Source: Argyresthia goedartella (lineage: Eukaryota > Arthropoda > Insecta > Lepidoptera > Argyresthiidae). From it: a stretch of DNA of 64,000 bases. Shown piece after piece: positions 10,212 to 20,837 of the stretch. Each line of letters opens with the position of its first letter. Position 1 is the first letter of the stretch. The translations under genes and the position numbers were made by a program. The DNA lies in the NCBI GenBank assembly GCA_949825045.1, contig OX463812.1:4200661-4264660 (forward strand), read 5' to 3'. The notes under the pieces were generated by a model, which did no database searches, was not told the origin of the DNA, and worked only from the letters and a program-made list of their open reading frames with translations.

Positions 10212-11967
10212 CGTCTCCGATTGGGGGGCAACAAATTGTTGGGCCGCAAATTCCTAGCGAGGGCCCCCGGGGCCCCACTCTGCCTGTAACCGATCAGGTA
10301 TGCATCGATACCGATCAGGTCCCATTGTACAAATGGCCCACGCGCCGGTTCCATTGCCACCCTACGATTCCCCGTAAAAGGGGGTGGGCGTGAATTCAAC
10401 CGTGGCCGCTCCATGAGCGAGGGGGACATCACATGTGACCGGCGAGGACGAGGCGACGAGCGGGGCGACAACTGAGGCGGCGTCCGAACCGCACCCGCAT
10501 AGCTCAAAGGTGTCCCGTGCCACCCGCCCGTTACGGCCTGCTCAACACACCCAATGTCCCGCTGAGTCGGATGCTGAGTCGCAACCGAAAACTCAGGGCC
10601 CCCCATGTAATGATACTGAGTGCGGCCCTGCACCCTAGTACTGCCCTGTGCACGTGGGGACGTTGGCCCTTGAGTTGCGCTCCGAGTCGCAAACGAATTC
10701 TCAGGGCCCCATGCCGTGTCACCCTGGGTACGGCCCTGTGGTGGCTGTTGGCCGGACCGGTTCATGCACAACAGATTGTTGTGGGCCCCACCACAATATC
10801 CGCATATTTGTGTGCGCGTGCAGTCCCTAGCCATGTGTGGCCCGAGGCACAGGAAACACCAGCTCCGCTGCTTGGCCATCCGGCGCCGTCCCTGAACCCT
10901 AAGTTCCCCGAACTTATTGCAATTGGCCACAGCATGGCCAATCTGCCTACAACATGGGCAGGTCTCACCATGTGGGGTCAATTCACTCACAGTCCCATAC
11001 GACTGCCGGTTGGTGCGGTCCTTCCTCGTCGGAGGGCCCCTACTCACAGCGCTCCCGGCAGCTCTCTGTGGCTCCGAAGGATGGGTGACCGTCAACCCCA
11101 AATTCTCTGCCCGTCGAGCCTCCTCTTCCAAAAATCCGACCAAGTCGGAGAAGGCGGGCAGGTCCTCGGCCGACCTCCCGTGAGACTGTTCGGAACGAGT
11201 CTGCACGTCAGCGGGTAGGCGGGAAAGTACAATGTACAACAGTAGGTACGACCATTCACCAACCGGAAGTCCAAGATTCTCTAGAGCCTTGGTGACGGAC
11301 AACAATGGGTTCAAAACCTCCGTCTGTATGGCCCCGACCTTGTTCACAACCGGGACGCTAAACAAACGGTTCAGTTGGGCATCGGCCAACCTCCGTTTGT
11401 TGTGGTAACGTCTGACCAACAATTGCCTGGCCGTCTCATAGTTACCCTCCGTAACTGTCAAATGAGCGACCAGCTCCCTAGCTCACCCCTCAATGCTGCC
11501 ACCAGCTGAGCCATCTTGACAGACTTGGTAATGTCCGATCGCATGTGCACCAAACTGTCGAACAGATTGATGAAGCTCATCCATTCACCGGACACGCCGT
11601 CAAAGGTAGGCATAGTTATGGCAGGTAACCTGGACCCCGATCCCTGATGCGGCAGAGGTGCTTCAATGTCACCATCATGGCTGGACTCGCGCTATCTACG
11701 TATGTCTGCAGCCTTCTGCGTGATAGCAGCTGCCATCTCCATACATTGGTCGACATCCCCTATCAACCGTGACAGCCTGTCAGGTGCGCAACCATCAACT
11801 GATTCCGCCTGCGCGGACAATTCGAGCACCCTATTGTAACGTTCCTTAACGTCCATAGACCGCTCCAATACCACGTCATGCTTATCTAAACGGTCTATCA
11901 GACCGTGTGCGGAGGAAAACCATCTGAGTTCCTTAGAAACACCATTCTGGATTTCAGATAACGACAT
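10139..11967 (-). pseudogene. BEL/Pao gag (copy 1), interrupted by a stop and a frameshift
   Basis: Structural protein gene of the element. The N-terminus starts at the ATG at 11967 and runs 91 codons to an in-frame TAG at about 11689-11691. The same frame continues with the conserved MPTFDG and FINLFDSLVH segment (DUF1759 region) until a one-base shift near 11475. The 440-codon ORF 11461-10139 then gives the rest: EVLNPLLSVTKALENLGLPV (about 11310-11251), then three zinc knuckles (CPCCRQIGHAVANC, CFLCLGPHMARDC, CGYCGGAHNNLLC) and a Gln/Gly/Thr-rich tail. Confidence 0.88.
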
Positions 11968-12062
11968 GATCGGAACGATACTTACTCACAATTTGCAGTA
12001 ACTCAATTTTATTGGACCCTCCAGTTTATAACCCAAACGAGGGAACCCTAAACTATAACTTA

Positions 12063-12829
12063 AAAACTTGTCGGTGCACTCGCTGCTGCAGTACGGCGTG
12101 GAGCTGTGGGGGCGCGCGGCGCAGTGGCACCGCGTGTTTGTCCTGCAGAAGCGCGTCGTGCGGTTGCTGGCGCGGGTACCGACTGACGAGTCAGCCAGAC
12201 CGCACTTTAAACAACTTAAGATTCTCACACTGCCTAGCCTTCTCATTCTCCAAGTGGCCACGTATGTGCGAGAGAATATTCACCTATACAAACGACTTGG
12301 AGAAAGGCATAGGTACGAAACGCGCAACTCCAACAAATTAGCTACAATCGCGCACAAACTGGAAAAAACTAGAAAAACAATCCACGCTATGGGTCCGGTA
12401 GTGTACAACAAGCTACCTGGAGCTATCACTGATGCTCCGAGTGTGTCCATCTTTAAATGTAAATTAAGAACATGGCTTATTGAGAAGTCCCTGTACAGCT
12501 ATGATGAGTTTTTAGCATTAGGTATGTAACTAGTGAACTAGTCACATAATTTGACATTATAATTTACAATTACCATTGACATTATTATTTACAGTTTGAT
12601 TATTTAATTATTTTTTTCTGTAACATATACTGACTTATTTAATTTACTGCGTGAAAGTTATTTTAAAATTGTTAGCAATTGCTTATTATAGTATAGACAT
12701 GAGTAATATAAACATTCCTATGTACTAATTTATACTAGGTACATAATATTGAATTATGATTCATGTCATGACGTGTAATGAATATTATCAATAAATGATG
12801 TCTATGTCTATGTCTATGTCTATGTCTAA
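12063..12829 (+). mobile_element. 5'-truncated LINE nested in the BEL/Pao leader
   Basis: A LINE 3' end on the opposite strand to its host, lying between the gag start and the primer site of BEL/Pao copy 1. It comprises the C-terminal RT tail ORF, an AT-rich 3' UTR and a (TGTCTA)n-type tail at about 12795-12827. It must be younger than its host insertion. I could not identify a clear target duplication. Confidence 0.8.
12068..12529 (+). CDS. LINE RT C-terminal region (partial)
   Basis: 153-codon open remnant of the region after the RT palm of a jockey/CR1-type LINE. Diagnostic segments are YGVELWGRAAQWHRVFVLQK and RVVRLLARVP, followed by NKLPGAITDAPSVSIFK and LRTWLIEKSLYSYDEFL, the usual C-terminal end of these polyproteins. 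The 5' end is truncated at the insertion junction, so it lacks the endonuclease and the catalytic RT palm. The stop at 12529 looks natural. Confidence 0.85.
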   Translation: MSVHSLLQYGVELWGRAAQWHRVFVLQKRVVRLLARVPTDESARPHFKQLKILTLPSLLILQVATYVRENIHLYKRLGERHRYETRNSNKLATIAHKLEKTRKTIHAMGPVVYNKLPGAITDAPSVSIFKCKLRTWLIEKSLYSYDEFLALGM

Positions 12830-13260
12830 ACAATGTTGTTTTCATTAAACAATAGGAACCGAGTTTTATATCTATATAAATTCTGTAAATAACAATTTAG
12901 TTTCCCTTTATCATTATAACACACACAGATAGTCAATATTAGTTCAAGTTATAAATTGCTATAAACTGAAAACAATGTAATAGCCTGCTATCAATAGATG
13001 TAACTACCTATGTTAACCAAAACATTCATTCAATAGCATTACTAGACCACTAATAGATTGACTAACTGGTAATTCAATGCAAATTTCAATTCAATATCTG
13101 TCTGTCTACTACCAGCAATAGACCTATAGCTTACAATACTACCAATCTATGTGGATATAGGAACAACAACCAAGTTACCTAACCGCCTATACCTACAGAT
13201 TGATAGTCCCAAATCGTGCCTTCCTGGAGCCCTTGACGGCTGCAAATCTCAGGAAGCCAC
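12830..13260 (-). other. BEL/Pao copy 1 leader
   Basis: AT-rich untranslated leader between the nested LINE and the primer binding site. No ORF or structured RNA stands out. Confidence 0.6.
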
Positions 13261-13272
13261 GCTCTGCTACCA
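13261..13272 (-). promoter_or_regulatory. primer binding site, initiator tRNA-Met type
   Basis: Three bases inside the 5' LTR, the - strand reads TGGTAGCAGAGC, which starts with the obligatory TGG and is complementary to the 3' end of eukaryotic initiator tRNA-Met as I remember it. BEL/Pao copy 3 has the same three-base spacer and TGGTAGCAG start at 48294-48308. Confidence 0.7.
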
Positions 13273-13275
13273 AAA

Positions 13276-13820
13276 TGTTCAGGCTTCTCAGCACCTAATG
13301 ACCTCGTAGGGGCCCATGAGCTACGAGGTAGCGTGACGATCAGGTGCCAAGAAGTGATGAACGTCGGCGATTCACCGAGCTGAAGTTATGTGGGGTAGAT
13401 CTAACCTGGTCTGTGCTTCGGTCCCGTCAACCTCCTGTCTCTCTGCAAGGGCCGGGTGCACCCTAGGCTCTTCTTGGTAGACAGGTTCTTCAGCCAACCA
13501 GGTATGACTGGCGGGCCAACGTGATGAGCACAGTGTCCAACACAGGTTATGTTTCTACTGGTAAATACAAATCGGGCACGAAAATCCGAACTTTATCTGG
13601 TTCGAGAGACAACGGCACACTCAGCTATATTAAAAATCCTGAGGGAATCCCGAATACATTCCAGATGCCCTGCGATTTGATTTCAACACCCTAACCAAAA
13701 CTCGTTTACATTGCGAGGGCTTTCGTTTGTCAGTAGTCAAAACTGCCAGATTGACAGCTAACGTCAAATTAAAATGACCGTTCAGAAACCATCGATCGAA
13801 TTTCGATTTGGAATCGAACA
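13276..13820 (-). repeat. BEL/Pao copy 1, 5' LTR (545 bp)
   Basis: Partner of the LTR at 5785-6329 with 11 substitutions. It is followed by the ATACC target duplication (13821-13825). Confidence 0.95.
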
Positions 13821-13825
13821 ATACC

Positions 13826-13970
13826 TACCCAATAGGGTAAAATTAAATTGGTACCTAATATATTTTTGGAACACCTTGTATAACATGTAATTTATCGCAA
13901 TAAAATACTTGAATACTTGAATGAATTGAATGAATTGAATACTATCTTATTAGCGTCTAGAGAACAACTG
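13826..13970 (+). repeat. probable continuation of the interrupted LINE 3' end
   Basis: AT-rich sequence ending in AATAAAATACTTGAATAC and a short (TTGAATGAA)n-like run looks like a LINE 3' UTR and tail. It may be the other half of the LINE broken at 5784. This is inference, without alignment. Confidence 0.4.
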
Positions 13971-14039
13971 GTTTATTCAGTAACCTACAAAAGAGCATCT
14001 ACATACATTGTAAACATAACGGAACCCTAAAAACAAGAT

Positions 14040-14440
14040 AAAATAAATATTTAAGGTGGCTCCCATACAACAATACCACATACAAACTTATGGATGCACC
14101 TGCTTACGTACATGGAGTGTGAAAGTAACCGCACCAATAACTTTGTAAACAATATTTTGCTGTGTAAAATCCAAACTATTCACTCCACACCATCGCTTCC
14201 ATTGAACGGTGGTACGGAACCCTTCGTGGGCGATTTAGACTCGCACTTGACCGGTTTTTAGTATTTGTTATTATAGCGGCAACAGAAATACATAATCTGT
14301 GAAAATTTCAACTCTCTAGCTAGCTAGGTTCTTGAGATACAGCCTGGTGACAGACGGACGGACGGACGGACGGACGGACAGCGAAGTCTTAGTAATAGGG
14401 TTCCGTTCTTACCCGTTGGGTACGGAACCCTAAAAATGGC
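14040..14440 (+). repeat. dispersed lepidopteran-type repeat with (GACG)n tract
   Basis: Carries GGTACGGAACCCTTCGTG, then ACTCGCACTTGACCGG, TTATAGCGGCAACAGAAATA, a (GACG)n tract at about 14352-14379 and a closing GGGTACGGAACCCTAAAAA. The same blocks recur in decayed form at 22808-22860, 26280-26460 and 29060-29150, so it is a multicopy family. I recall such sequences as frequent in moth genomes. Confidence 0.7.
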
Positions 14441-14479
14441 TGAAGCTATTTAAACTAAATTTAAAGTCAAATATGACTG

Positions 14480-15660
14480 GTTAATTCATAGTTTACATAT
14501 AGCGACTAGCAAAAGCCACAGTTCTGGCATATTGTCGGCGCGGTTACGATAAGCTGGATGAGTACTTTAAGGTTTTAACGGAGACATGCGAAGACATACT
14601 GAGCCTTGATTCGGAAGACGATAAGGTTATAGCTAGTTATGATGAAAAATAAAAAGAGGCCACGGAGTGGTACAATCAGTTGGAAGCGGTGGCGGCGGCC
14701 TACCCGAACCTAGACGGCATACACAAAACACCTGCCAATGGTTGACGGTTCATTAGATATTGCAATGGATATTTTGAAGAGTAGATATGAAAACAAACGG
14801 CTGCAAGCGGATTCGCACATTTCTCGGATATTACATTTACCGGCGATTATTAAAGGGGTAGGCCTTAGGGCAAAATTATTAAATCCGTTGTTAGAATCTA
14901 CACTATCATCTACCTTAAAAATTTAGGACTGCCTATCGATGAGTGGAACTATATTTTGTTGCATATTAGCCTCACCGAAATGCCGTTAGATATAAAATGC
15001 AGATTTGAGCAGCGATACGGCGGTAACGCCTTAATTTTACCTACCTTTGACCAGTTAACTGAGTTTTTACAAAATGAATGCCGACTCATCGATATGGCGG
15101 CCATGGTAGCGGAGCATGCATGTACTTACGCGGACTACACACGAAAACCGGCACGTAGCGTGCATGTTGCGGAACGCAATAATAATAATCAATTTAGATC
15201 GGAATGGAACACTCGTAATTACTGTTAAGGAAAAAATCACAATTGTTATTATTGTAATTTATCGGGGCATAGCTTAGCCATTTGTTTTAAATTTGCAAAT
15301 ATGTTGCTTTATGAGCGAAAGGACTGGGTAAACATTAAGGCATCCTGCCGCGATATATGACCGGCAGGTGCCCAGTATTCGGTGTGGAAACATTGGCCAT
15401 AGTAAATTGATTTGTACGATGTCCATTGCGCGCTCTTCACCGCCTCCGGAAGATAGGCAGCGTTCACCACAAGCAGCCGTCGCCTCACGCGATAGCCCGG
15501 CCATCAAAAAAGCGTCGCCTGGCGTTGGCGGCGGGGTGGGCATGCGCAATTATGAACGTGAATATGAATCTAGAGAGTTCCTGAATAATAATAATTATGA
15601 AAGCAATAGGCTGTCGCGAAGTCCTAGCGGGGATCGGACGCCGCGTTCTCAAGAATAACA
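14480..15660 (+). pseudogene. BEL/Pao gag (copy 2), broken
   Basis: Frames change several times. Recognisable pieces are ILKSRYENKRLQADSHISR and LNPLLEST (14738-14926), the LHISLTEMPLDIKCRFEQRY segment (14956-15228), and two zinc knuckles of form CYYCNLSGHSLAIC (about 15245-15290) and RCGNIGHSKLIC (about 15385-15420). The C-terminal Ser/Pro/Arg-rich tail follows. An in-frame TAA interrupts the N-terminal part near 14650. Confidence 0.8.
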
Positions 15661-16001
15661 ATTACAATCTAGTAATGTCGCCTCAGTAGCACCACGGTTA
15701 ATGAATAATATTATTATTGAAGTAAAATCGGTTAACGGAAATTTTTTGCGGTCTCGGGCCTTATTGGATTTGGGAAGCCAAGTTTCAATAATTAAAAGTG
15801 ACTTGGTAGCCACTTTAGGATTGAAGCGACATTACAATAAAAAATATTTAATAGATATTGGCGGGTTACACAACCATGACGGCAATTATTTAGTTGAGTT
15901 TCATTTTAGGTCTGAAAAACTGAACAACATTTTATTGTTAGTTACGGCGGTGGTGTTAAAACGACCTACTTGTTCGCGCGAAAATTAGGATTACCGGTTT
16001 A

Positions 16002-17296
16002 CATAGTCAGGTCATAAGTTCTGTCACATGTGCAATATGAAATAATTTAGACATGTTTATTATATATGTAAACATGTATATAGCAAAATGAACTTAATAA
16101 AACATAGATTCTTATGGTAATAAAGTTTATTCAAAATGACTCCCGCGATTTTGAATACAGGCCTTTATTCTGCGCGGCCAGTCATCTATCGCAGCACGAA
16201 CGAGGTCCATGTCAATATCGGCGGCTGCCTTAATAAAGGATGCCTTGAGTGACTCCAAGTCAGGATGAGGCTTTGAGCAGGCCTTTTCCTCCAAGTGTTG
16301 CCATATCTTGTAATCTAACGGACTCAAATCTGGACTGGAGGAGGGCCAGTCTTCGTGCCGGATGAAGTCGATTTCACGCGCCGCCAGCCAGTCTTGTGTG
16401 ATTTTCGCTCTATGAGCTGGCGCAGAATCTTGTTGGAATACCCAGTGCCTGTTATTAAACATGGTATGAGAAACAGGTTCCACGAGGTTCTTGAGGACTG
16501 TATTTTGATACACAACTGCATTCGTTTTTACGCCTTTCTCACAAAAATGTACCTCAGTTAAGCCCCAATAAGAGACTCCCAACCAAACCATGAGTGAGGA
16601 TGGAAAATGACCTCGTTGGACACGCGGAATATGGTTGCTCGCTTCTTCACTGCTGTGTGCGTACACCTTATCATTTTGTTTTTTGTAGCTCTCTTCCACG
16701 GTGAAAATTTTTTCATCCGAAAAAAGAATTTCCCGATGCTTTTTTCCCGCGTACCGCTTCAACAAAGCGCGGCATCTCTTCAGTCTCAGGTCCATTAAAC
16801 GAGCGTCCAAACGATGTCCTGTTTTTCTTCGATATGCCCTAAGCCCTAAGTCTTCATTTAACACCGTGGTTCTGCTAAACCCCATCTGAAGGGCCAACAG
16901 TTTCTGCTTACGTATGGGATTTCTTTGAATTGGCGCCTTCACAGCTTTTATCACTGCTGGAGTCCTAACAGAGCGAGGCCGACCACTTCTTGACCTGTCA
17001 TCTACACTACTGTCTTCATTAATCGTTTTATGGTATGATAAACGAATCTTTTGGTTATATTAAAATTTTTCAGTAAGTCGAAAATCTGAATTGGCGCGTA
17101 ACCGCAACGATGCAACGCAATAACTGCGACACGGTCTTCTTTAAGTGTCCACTCCATATTTAAAAATGAGGAAAATTCTAAAAAGTACACATTTTTATTT
17201 TCATGAAAAATTCGAAATTCGAATTCAATAAACTTTTTTGTGGCCAGCGTTCTAAATTTAAAAGTTTTTATTGTGTGACAGAACTTATAACCTGTG
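16002..17296 (-). mobile_element. maT (DD37D Tc1/mariner) element, copy 1
   Basis: 1,295-bp element inserted into BEL/Pao copy 2. Terminal repeats: left GTCATAAGTTCTGTCACA, right (inverted) GTTATAAGTTCTGTCACA. TA duplications flank it at 16000-16001 and 17297-17298. Deleting the insert and one TA restores the BEL reading frame across the junction, fixing both ends. The transposase lies on the - strand. Confidence 0.88.
16127..17157 (-). pseudogene. maT transposase (DD37D), N-terminal frameshift
   Basis: The natural start is the ATG at about 17157 (MEWTLKEDRVAVIALHRCGY). A frame loss near 17015-17020 separates the N-terminal helix-turn-helix part from the 275-codon catalytic ORF (16127-16954). 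Catalytic Asps: FSDEKIF; FQQDSAPAH; and the Asp of SPLDYKIW, 37 residues after the second, giving DD37D. Compared with copy 2 it lacks a 9-nt segment (three residues, near 16865). The C-terminus (RRIKACIQNRGSHFE) is intact. Confidence 0.88.
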
Positions 17297-17729
17297 TATA
17301 ATATTAAATTTTCGGACGACGGGTCATTTAATCAAAGTCACATTGACATAATTTTCGGATGCGACATTTTAGGGGATATTTTAAACGAGGATAAGATTGA
17401 TTTGGGCACGGGAGGACCGTTTGCGTTAGGTACCATTTTCGATTACGCAATTTTCGGCCCTACAGTTTCAACGGACAATCAAATTAATTCGCAATTAAGT
17501 AATCATGTCGGCATGACTCTCATCGAAGCGTTTGAAAAATTTTGGCGATCTGAGGAACCCCCGAGCTCGGGTTGTTTAAGGGATCCGGCAGATGCGGAAT
17601 GTGAGAATTTATTTGCGAGTTCTACGTCGCGGGGCGCTGACGGTAAATATATGGTGAGGTTACCACTGGTACTAGATCACCGCCGGTTGGGCGATTCTAG
17701 GGAAATAGCATTACGGAGATTTTTGGCGT

Positions 17730-18696
17730 TTGGCACGCCGGCCGGAATTTCGAAAAAAATATGTAGATTTTATGTTAGAATACTTAGAACTCGGGCACAT
17801 GACGGTTTCTAATTTTGATGTCGGGTCCGGGCAAGAGCACCATTTTTTATGTCATAATGGAGTCTTTAAAAAATCAGGTGACTGTGACAATATTCGGGTC
17901 GTCTTTGATAGAAGGCGTATCATTGAATGATTGTTTACATTCCGGGCCGCGATAACAGAGCGATATTACTCAAATCATCATTAGTTTTCGGTTACCGCGA
18001 TTTGTATTTACTATTGACGTAAAAATGATGTTTAGACAGACATGGGTGCATCCGGAAGATCGGAAATATCAACTTATATTATGGCGATCGTCACCGGACG
18101 AACCCTTACTTGTTTACGAGTTAACAACAAATACCTACGGTTTAAAGTCGAGCCCGTTCACTGCAATTCGGTGTTTGCATCAGTTGGCTAGTGACGAAGA
18201 AGTTAGGTACCTACGCGCGGCTCGGTTATTACGTCATCAAAGCTACGTGGACGATTTAACCGGAGGGTCAGACACGCTGGACGGCGCGAGGGACTTGCGG
18301 GATGAGCTGGTGGCGCTCATGGGCACGGCCGGCTATGAATTGCAGAAATGGTCGTCGAACTTGCCGGAACTTTTGGACGGCTTTCCGTCAGACCACCGGG
18401 AGACCCTTCGGTCATTTGACGCGGATACGGACGGTTCCGGTTTTATAAAAGTTTTAGGTATCCAGTGGGATCCAAACTGCGATAGCTTCTCTTACCGACT
18501 GCAATTGCCAGTAGAAGGTACGATTACTCGGCGGACTATTTTATCTTTGTCAACTCGACTGTACGACCCCCTCGGCTGGGTTTGTGCAGTCGTGTTTAAA
18601 ATAAAATTGTTGTTGCAATCCCTTCTGGGCACTTCTAGCAATTCGCGGAAAATAGATTGGGACGCTCCCGCACCGGAAGAGATCGTTCGAAATTGA
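17730..18696 (+). pseudogene. BEL/Pao reverse transcriptase (copy 2), broken
   Basis: Read in pieces: KKYVDFMLEYLELGHMTVSN (17754-17813), RVVFD (near 17900), then a 223-codon stretch at 18025-18696 with MMFRQTW, NTYGLKSSPFTAIR and the catalytic box YVDDLTGGSD (about 18245). A frameshift separates the first and last parts and a stop (TGA) ends the frame at 18694-18696. The catalytic Asp pair is still present. Confidence 0.85.
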
Positions 18697-19193
18697 AAGG
18701 ATATCCTCGTAGACTTACCGAATTTACAACATATATCTATACCTAGATGTTTAAAACCGAACGGTAAAACTACTTATTCAATTCACGGTTTTTGTGACGG
18801 ATCTTCGGTCGGCTTTGCATCAGCAGTTTACTTACGGTCGGCAAACGCAGACGGTACGGTTTGAGTGCAGCTACTCATGGCTAAGTCCCGTGTAGCCCCT
18901 CTTAGACAAAACACACTATTCCAAAAATGGAGTTAAATGGGGCAACCTTGTTAACCACTATTTTAAACCATGTCGTCACTTCACTAGAAGGTGACATCGA
19001 AATATACAAAATAGTAGGTTGGTGTGATAGTACCATTGTGTTGGCGTGGTTAAAAACTCCTCCGCACAAATTGCAAGTGTACGAAGGCAATCGGGATTCC
19101 CAAATAATTTCCTCTAAGGTGGACATTACTTGGCGTCACGTTCCCAGTGAATTGAACTATGCGGACGTCGCGTCGCGCGGATCTACAGATTAA
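18697..19193 (+). pseudogene. BEL/Pao RNase H (copy 2), broken
   Basis: Contains IHGFCDGSSVGFASAVYLR (about 18780-18840), an in-frame TGA near 18863, a frameshift near 18900, and then 18927-19193 with WCDSTIVLAWLK and TWRHVPSELNYADVASRG, the standard BEL/Pao RNase H C-terminus. Confidence 0.82.
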
Positions 19194-19892
19194 TCTGTGT
19201 CTACAGCGAGCGAGCTGCTGCGGCACCCGCTGTGGTGGGAACCACGCTGGCTATGGGAGCCGCCGGACAAGTGGCCCGGCGAGTGTTCAGATTTTCCGGC
19301 GGATATGTTACCCGGTTTACGGCCTAATGTCAATGTTGGTATTTTGGCTTCGGATTTTAACGTATTTGATCAAAAACAATAGTTTATTTCAGTAAGTACA
19401 GCAGAATTTGATCGGTATAGTTCATTTGACAAATTGGTAAATGTAACGGCTTATTTATTACGGTTTATTCGGAATTGTAAAACAACGAGTAAAAGCGTTG
19501 GCAATATAATTTCGGTCTCGGAACGTAGAAGTGCGATATATTGTTTGATACGGATTGTTCAAAAAGAACATTACGAAGAAGAAATATTGGCGGTGCGGGA
19601 TGGAAAACCAATTAAAAATTCATTAAGACGGTTAAATTTGTTTATGGATATTAAAAACAATTTACTTCGAGTCGGCGGTCGAATCGGTGCGTCGGATGTA
19701 CCTTACAACGCGCGACACCCAATTTTGATACCAGGCAAGGGTCGGTTTACGGAAATTATTTTACTTAAAATTAGAAAAAAATACTGTAACCCCTGGGGCG
19801 AACAAGAAAGATCAGGACCGTACCACTGGCTTGTCGAAGGGTTCCTTACACGAACAGGCCAGTTTCTGGGCACTTTGATATTCATTAAATAA
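19194..19892 (+). pseudogene. BEL/Pao integrase N-terminal fragment (copy 2)
   Basis: Begins with LLRHPLWWEPRWL (about 19215-19255), equivalent to LWWGPPWL of copy 1. It continues at 19434 with YLLRFIRNCKTT and NNLLRVGGRIGASDVPYNAR. After about 19,780 the frame stays open to 19,892 but no longer resembles integrase, marking the truncation point. Confidence 0.78.
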
Positions 19893-20056
19893 TGCAATAG
19901 TATCCGATTTTCAATAGATTTCAAAAAACAATATTTTTAAATAAATTACCTCTGTGCTAGATAAAGTTACATTTCTTTGAAACCGACATGAAAAGGACTG
20001 ATGCCAATACTATTAAAAGATTTTTCTAATTTTCAGACCCGCTTTGCATATATTTG
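19893..20056. other. no gene recognised
   Basis: Short AT-rich spacer between the BEL/Pao relic and the long-TIR element. Confidence 0.4.
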
Positions 20057-20530
20057 TTGCAGTTAGTTGGTTAAATCAGACACTTAAATAACTCTCTAGA
20101 CCGTTATTTAAATATCGACGTTTAACCAAGTCACTAAATTTCCGTCAGACAAGTGAATGAACGAAAAGTTTAACGAATTGTCTAAACGTTCATAGGCAAC
20201 AAGACACATACAATATAATTTATTTTTATGTGTACTTAAGTTTATTTTTTAAGTATTTTTTGTTGTTCTTACATGTTCAACCTAACACGAAGGATATAGG
20301 AGCCTTCGCTTCGCTCACCCCTTTACCTTTCACCTAAGCTATCGCAATGTTTTGCCCTGATATACGCTGTGCAAATTAGCTGTTGTCGTGACGCAATCTT
20401 GTTTTGCAACACGCCACGTTTTCGACGATGCTTTATTTAAATCAAAATGCTAGTGACTTGGTTAAACTTCGGTATTCAATTAACGGTCTAGAGAGTAAGT
20501 TAAGTTTCTGATATAACCAACCAATTGCGA
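20057..20530. mobile_element. non-autonomous element with about 80-bp inverted repeats
   Basis: The first 80 bp (20057-20136) match the inverse of the last 80 bp (20451-20530) at roughly 85% by eye; shared blocks include CTCTCTAGACCGTTA and GTTTAACCAAGTCACTA. No coding capacity. The interior holds one arm of the hairpin repeat seen at 34270-34465 (TAACACGAAGGATA, CTTCGCTTCGCTCACCCC). Target duplications were not resolved. Confidence 0.72.
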
Positions 20531-20837
20531 CATATTCATAATAATTGTTGCAAATGATATATTTTTATTTGCAAATAAATTATTTGATTTTTGTGCTGCT
20601 TTCTCGGGAAGCATGATTTGGTGAAATGGTACTGATGATGAAGCCTACAGATTCCCACCGGAGCTACTCAATTCTAGGTATTAATGTCTTGGTATATGGT
20701 TGCTTAAATGGTTGCTAATTAAATATCGTTCAATGGCACATATGCCCGCCTTTGCTCCCGCTTGGTGGCAAGGGCGTAGTTAGAAGCAAAGAGTTTCATT
20801 CATCTGTGGTAAGAGTTAAAAAACACGTCACATTAAA
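20531..20837. other. no gene recognised
   Basis: Spacer of about 300 bp between two transposons. Nothing identified. Confidence 0.4.

Larger units (their letters stand above)
5785..13820 (-). mobile_element. BEL/Pao LTR retrotransposon copy 1, full length but mutated
   Basis: Complete insertion of 8,036 bp bounded by two 545-bp LTRs and flanked by the 5-bp target duplication ATACC (5780-5784 and 13821-13825). Element order on the - strand: 5' LTR, primer site, leader, gag, protease, RT/RNase H, integrase, 3' LTR. Gag carries a stop and a frameshift, and frame breaks occur at gag/protease, protease/RT and RNase H/integrase, so this copy cannot make one polyprotein. A LINE fragment is nested in its leader (12063-12829). 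Confidence 0.93.
15701..17812 (+). pseudogene. BEL/Pao protease (copy 2), split by a maT element
   Basis: The first part (15701-15988) has the protease core, but the active site reads ALLDLGSQVSII: the essential Ser of DSG is Leu. A frameshift occurs near 15940-15960. The second part (17297-17812) resumes with NIKFSDDGS, IIFGCDILGDIL and EAFEKFWRSEEPPSS, the conserved BEL segment before RT. Removing the 1,295-bp maT insert plus one TA rejoins the two parts in one frame. The 17294-17812 ORF then loses frame near 17,750. Confidence 0.82.
14480..19780 (+). mobile_element. BEL/Pao copy 2, decayed and 3'-truncated
   Basis: Relic on the + strand with gag, protease, RT, RNase H and only the N-terminal part of integrase. 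Coding similarity stops near 19,780 within the zinc-domain region (ARHPILIPGKGRF then unrelated sequence); no DDE core or LTRs are seen. A maT transposon sits inside at 16002-17296. Its protein sequence is clearly different from copies 1, 3 and 4. Confidence 0.88.

Noticed and set aside
10517..11218. 233-codon + strand ORF
   Set aside because: It is the antisense shadow of BEL/Pao gag; the real protein with zinc knuckles is on the - strand.
16355..16561. + strand ORF repeated at 21188-21394
   Set aside because: It repeats only because it lies antisense to the two maT transposase copies.
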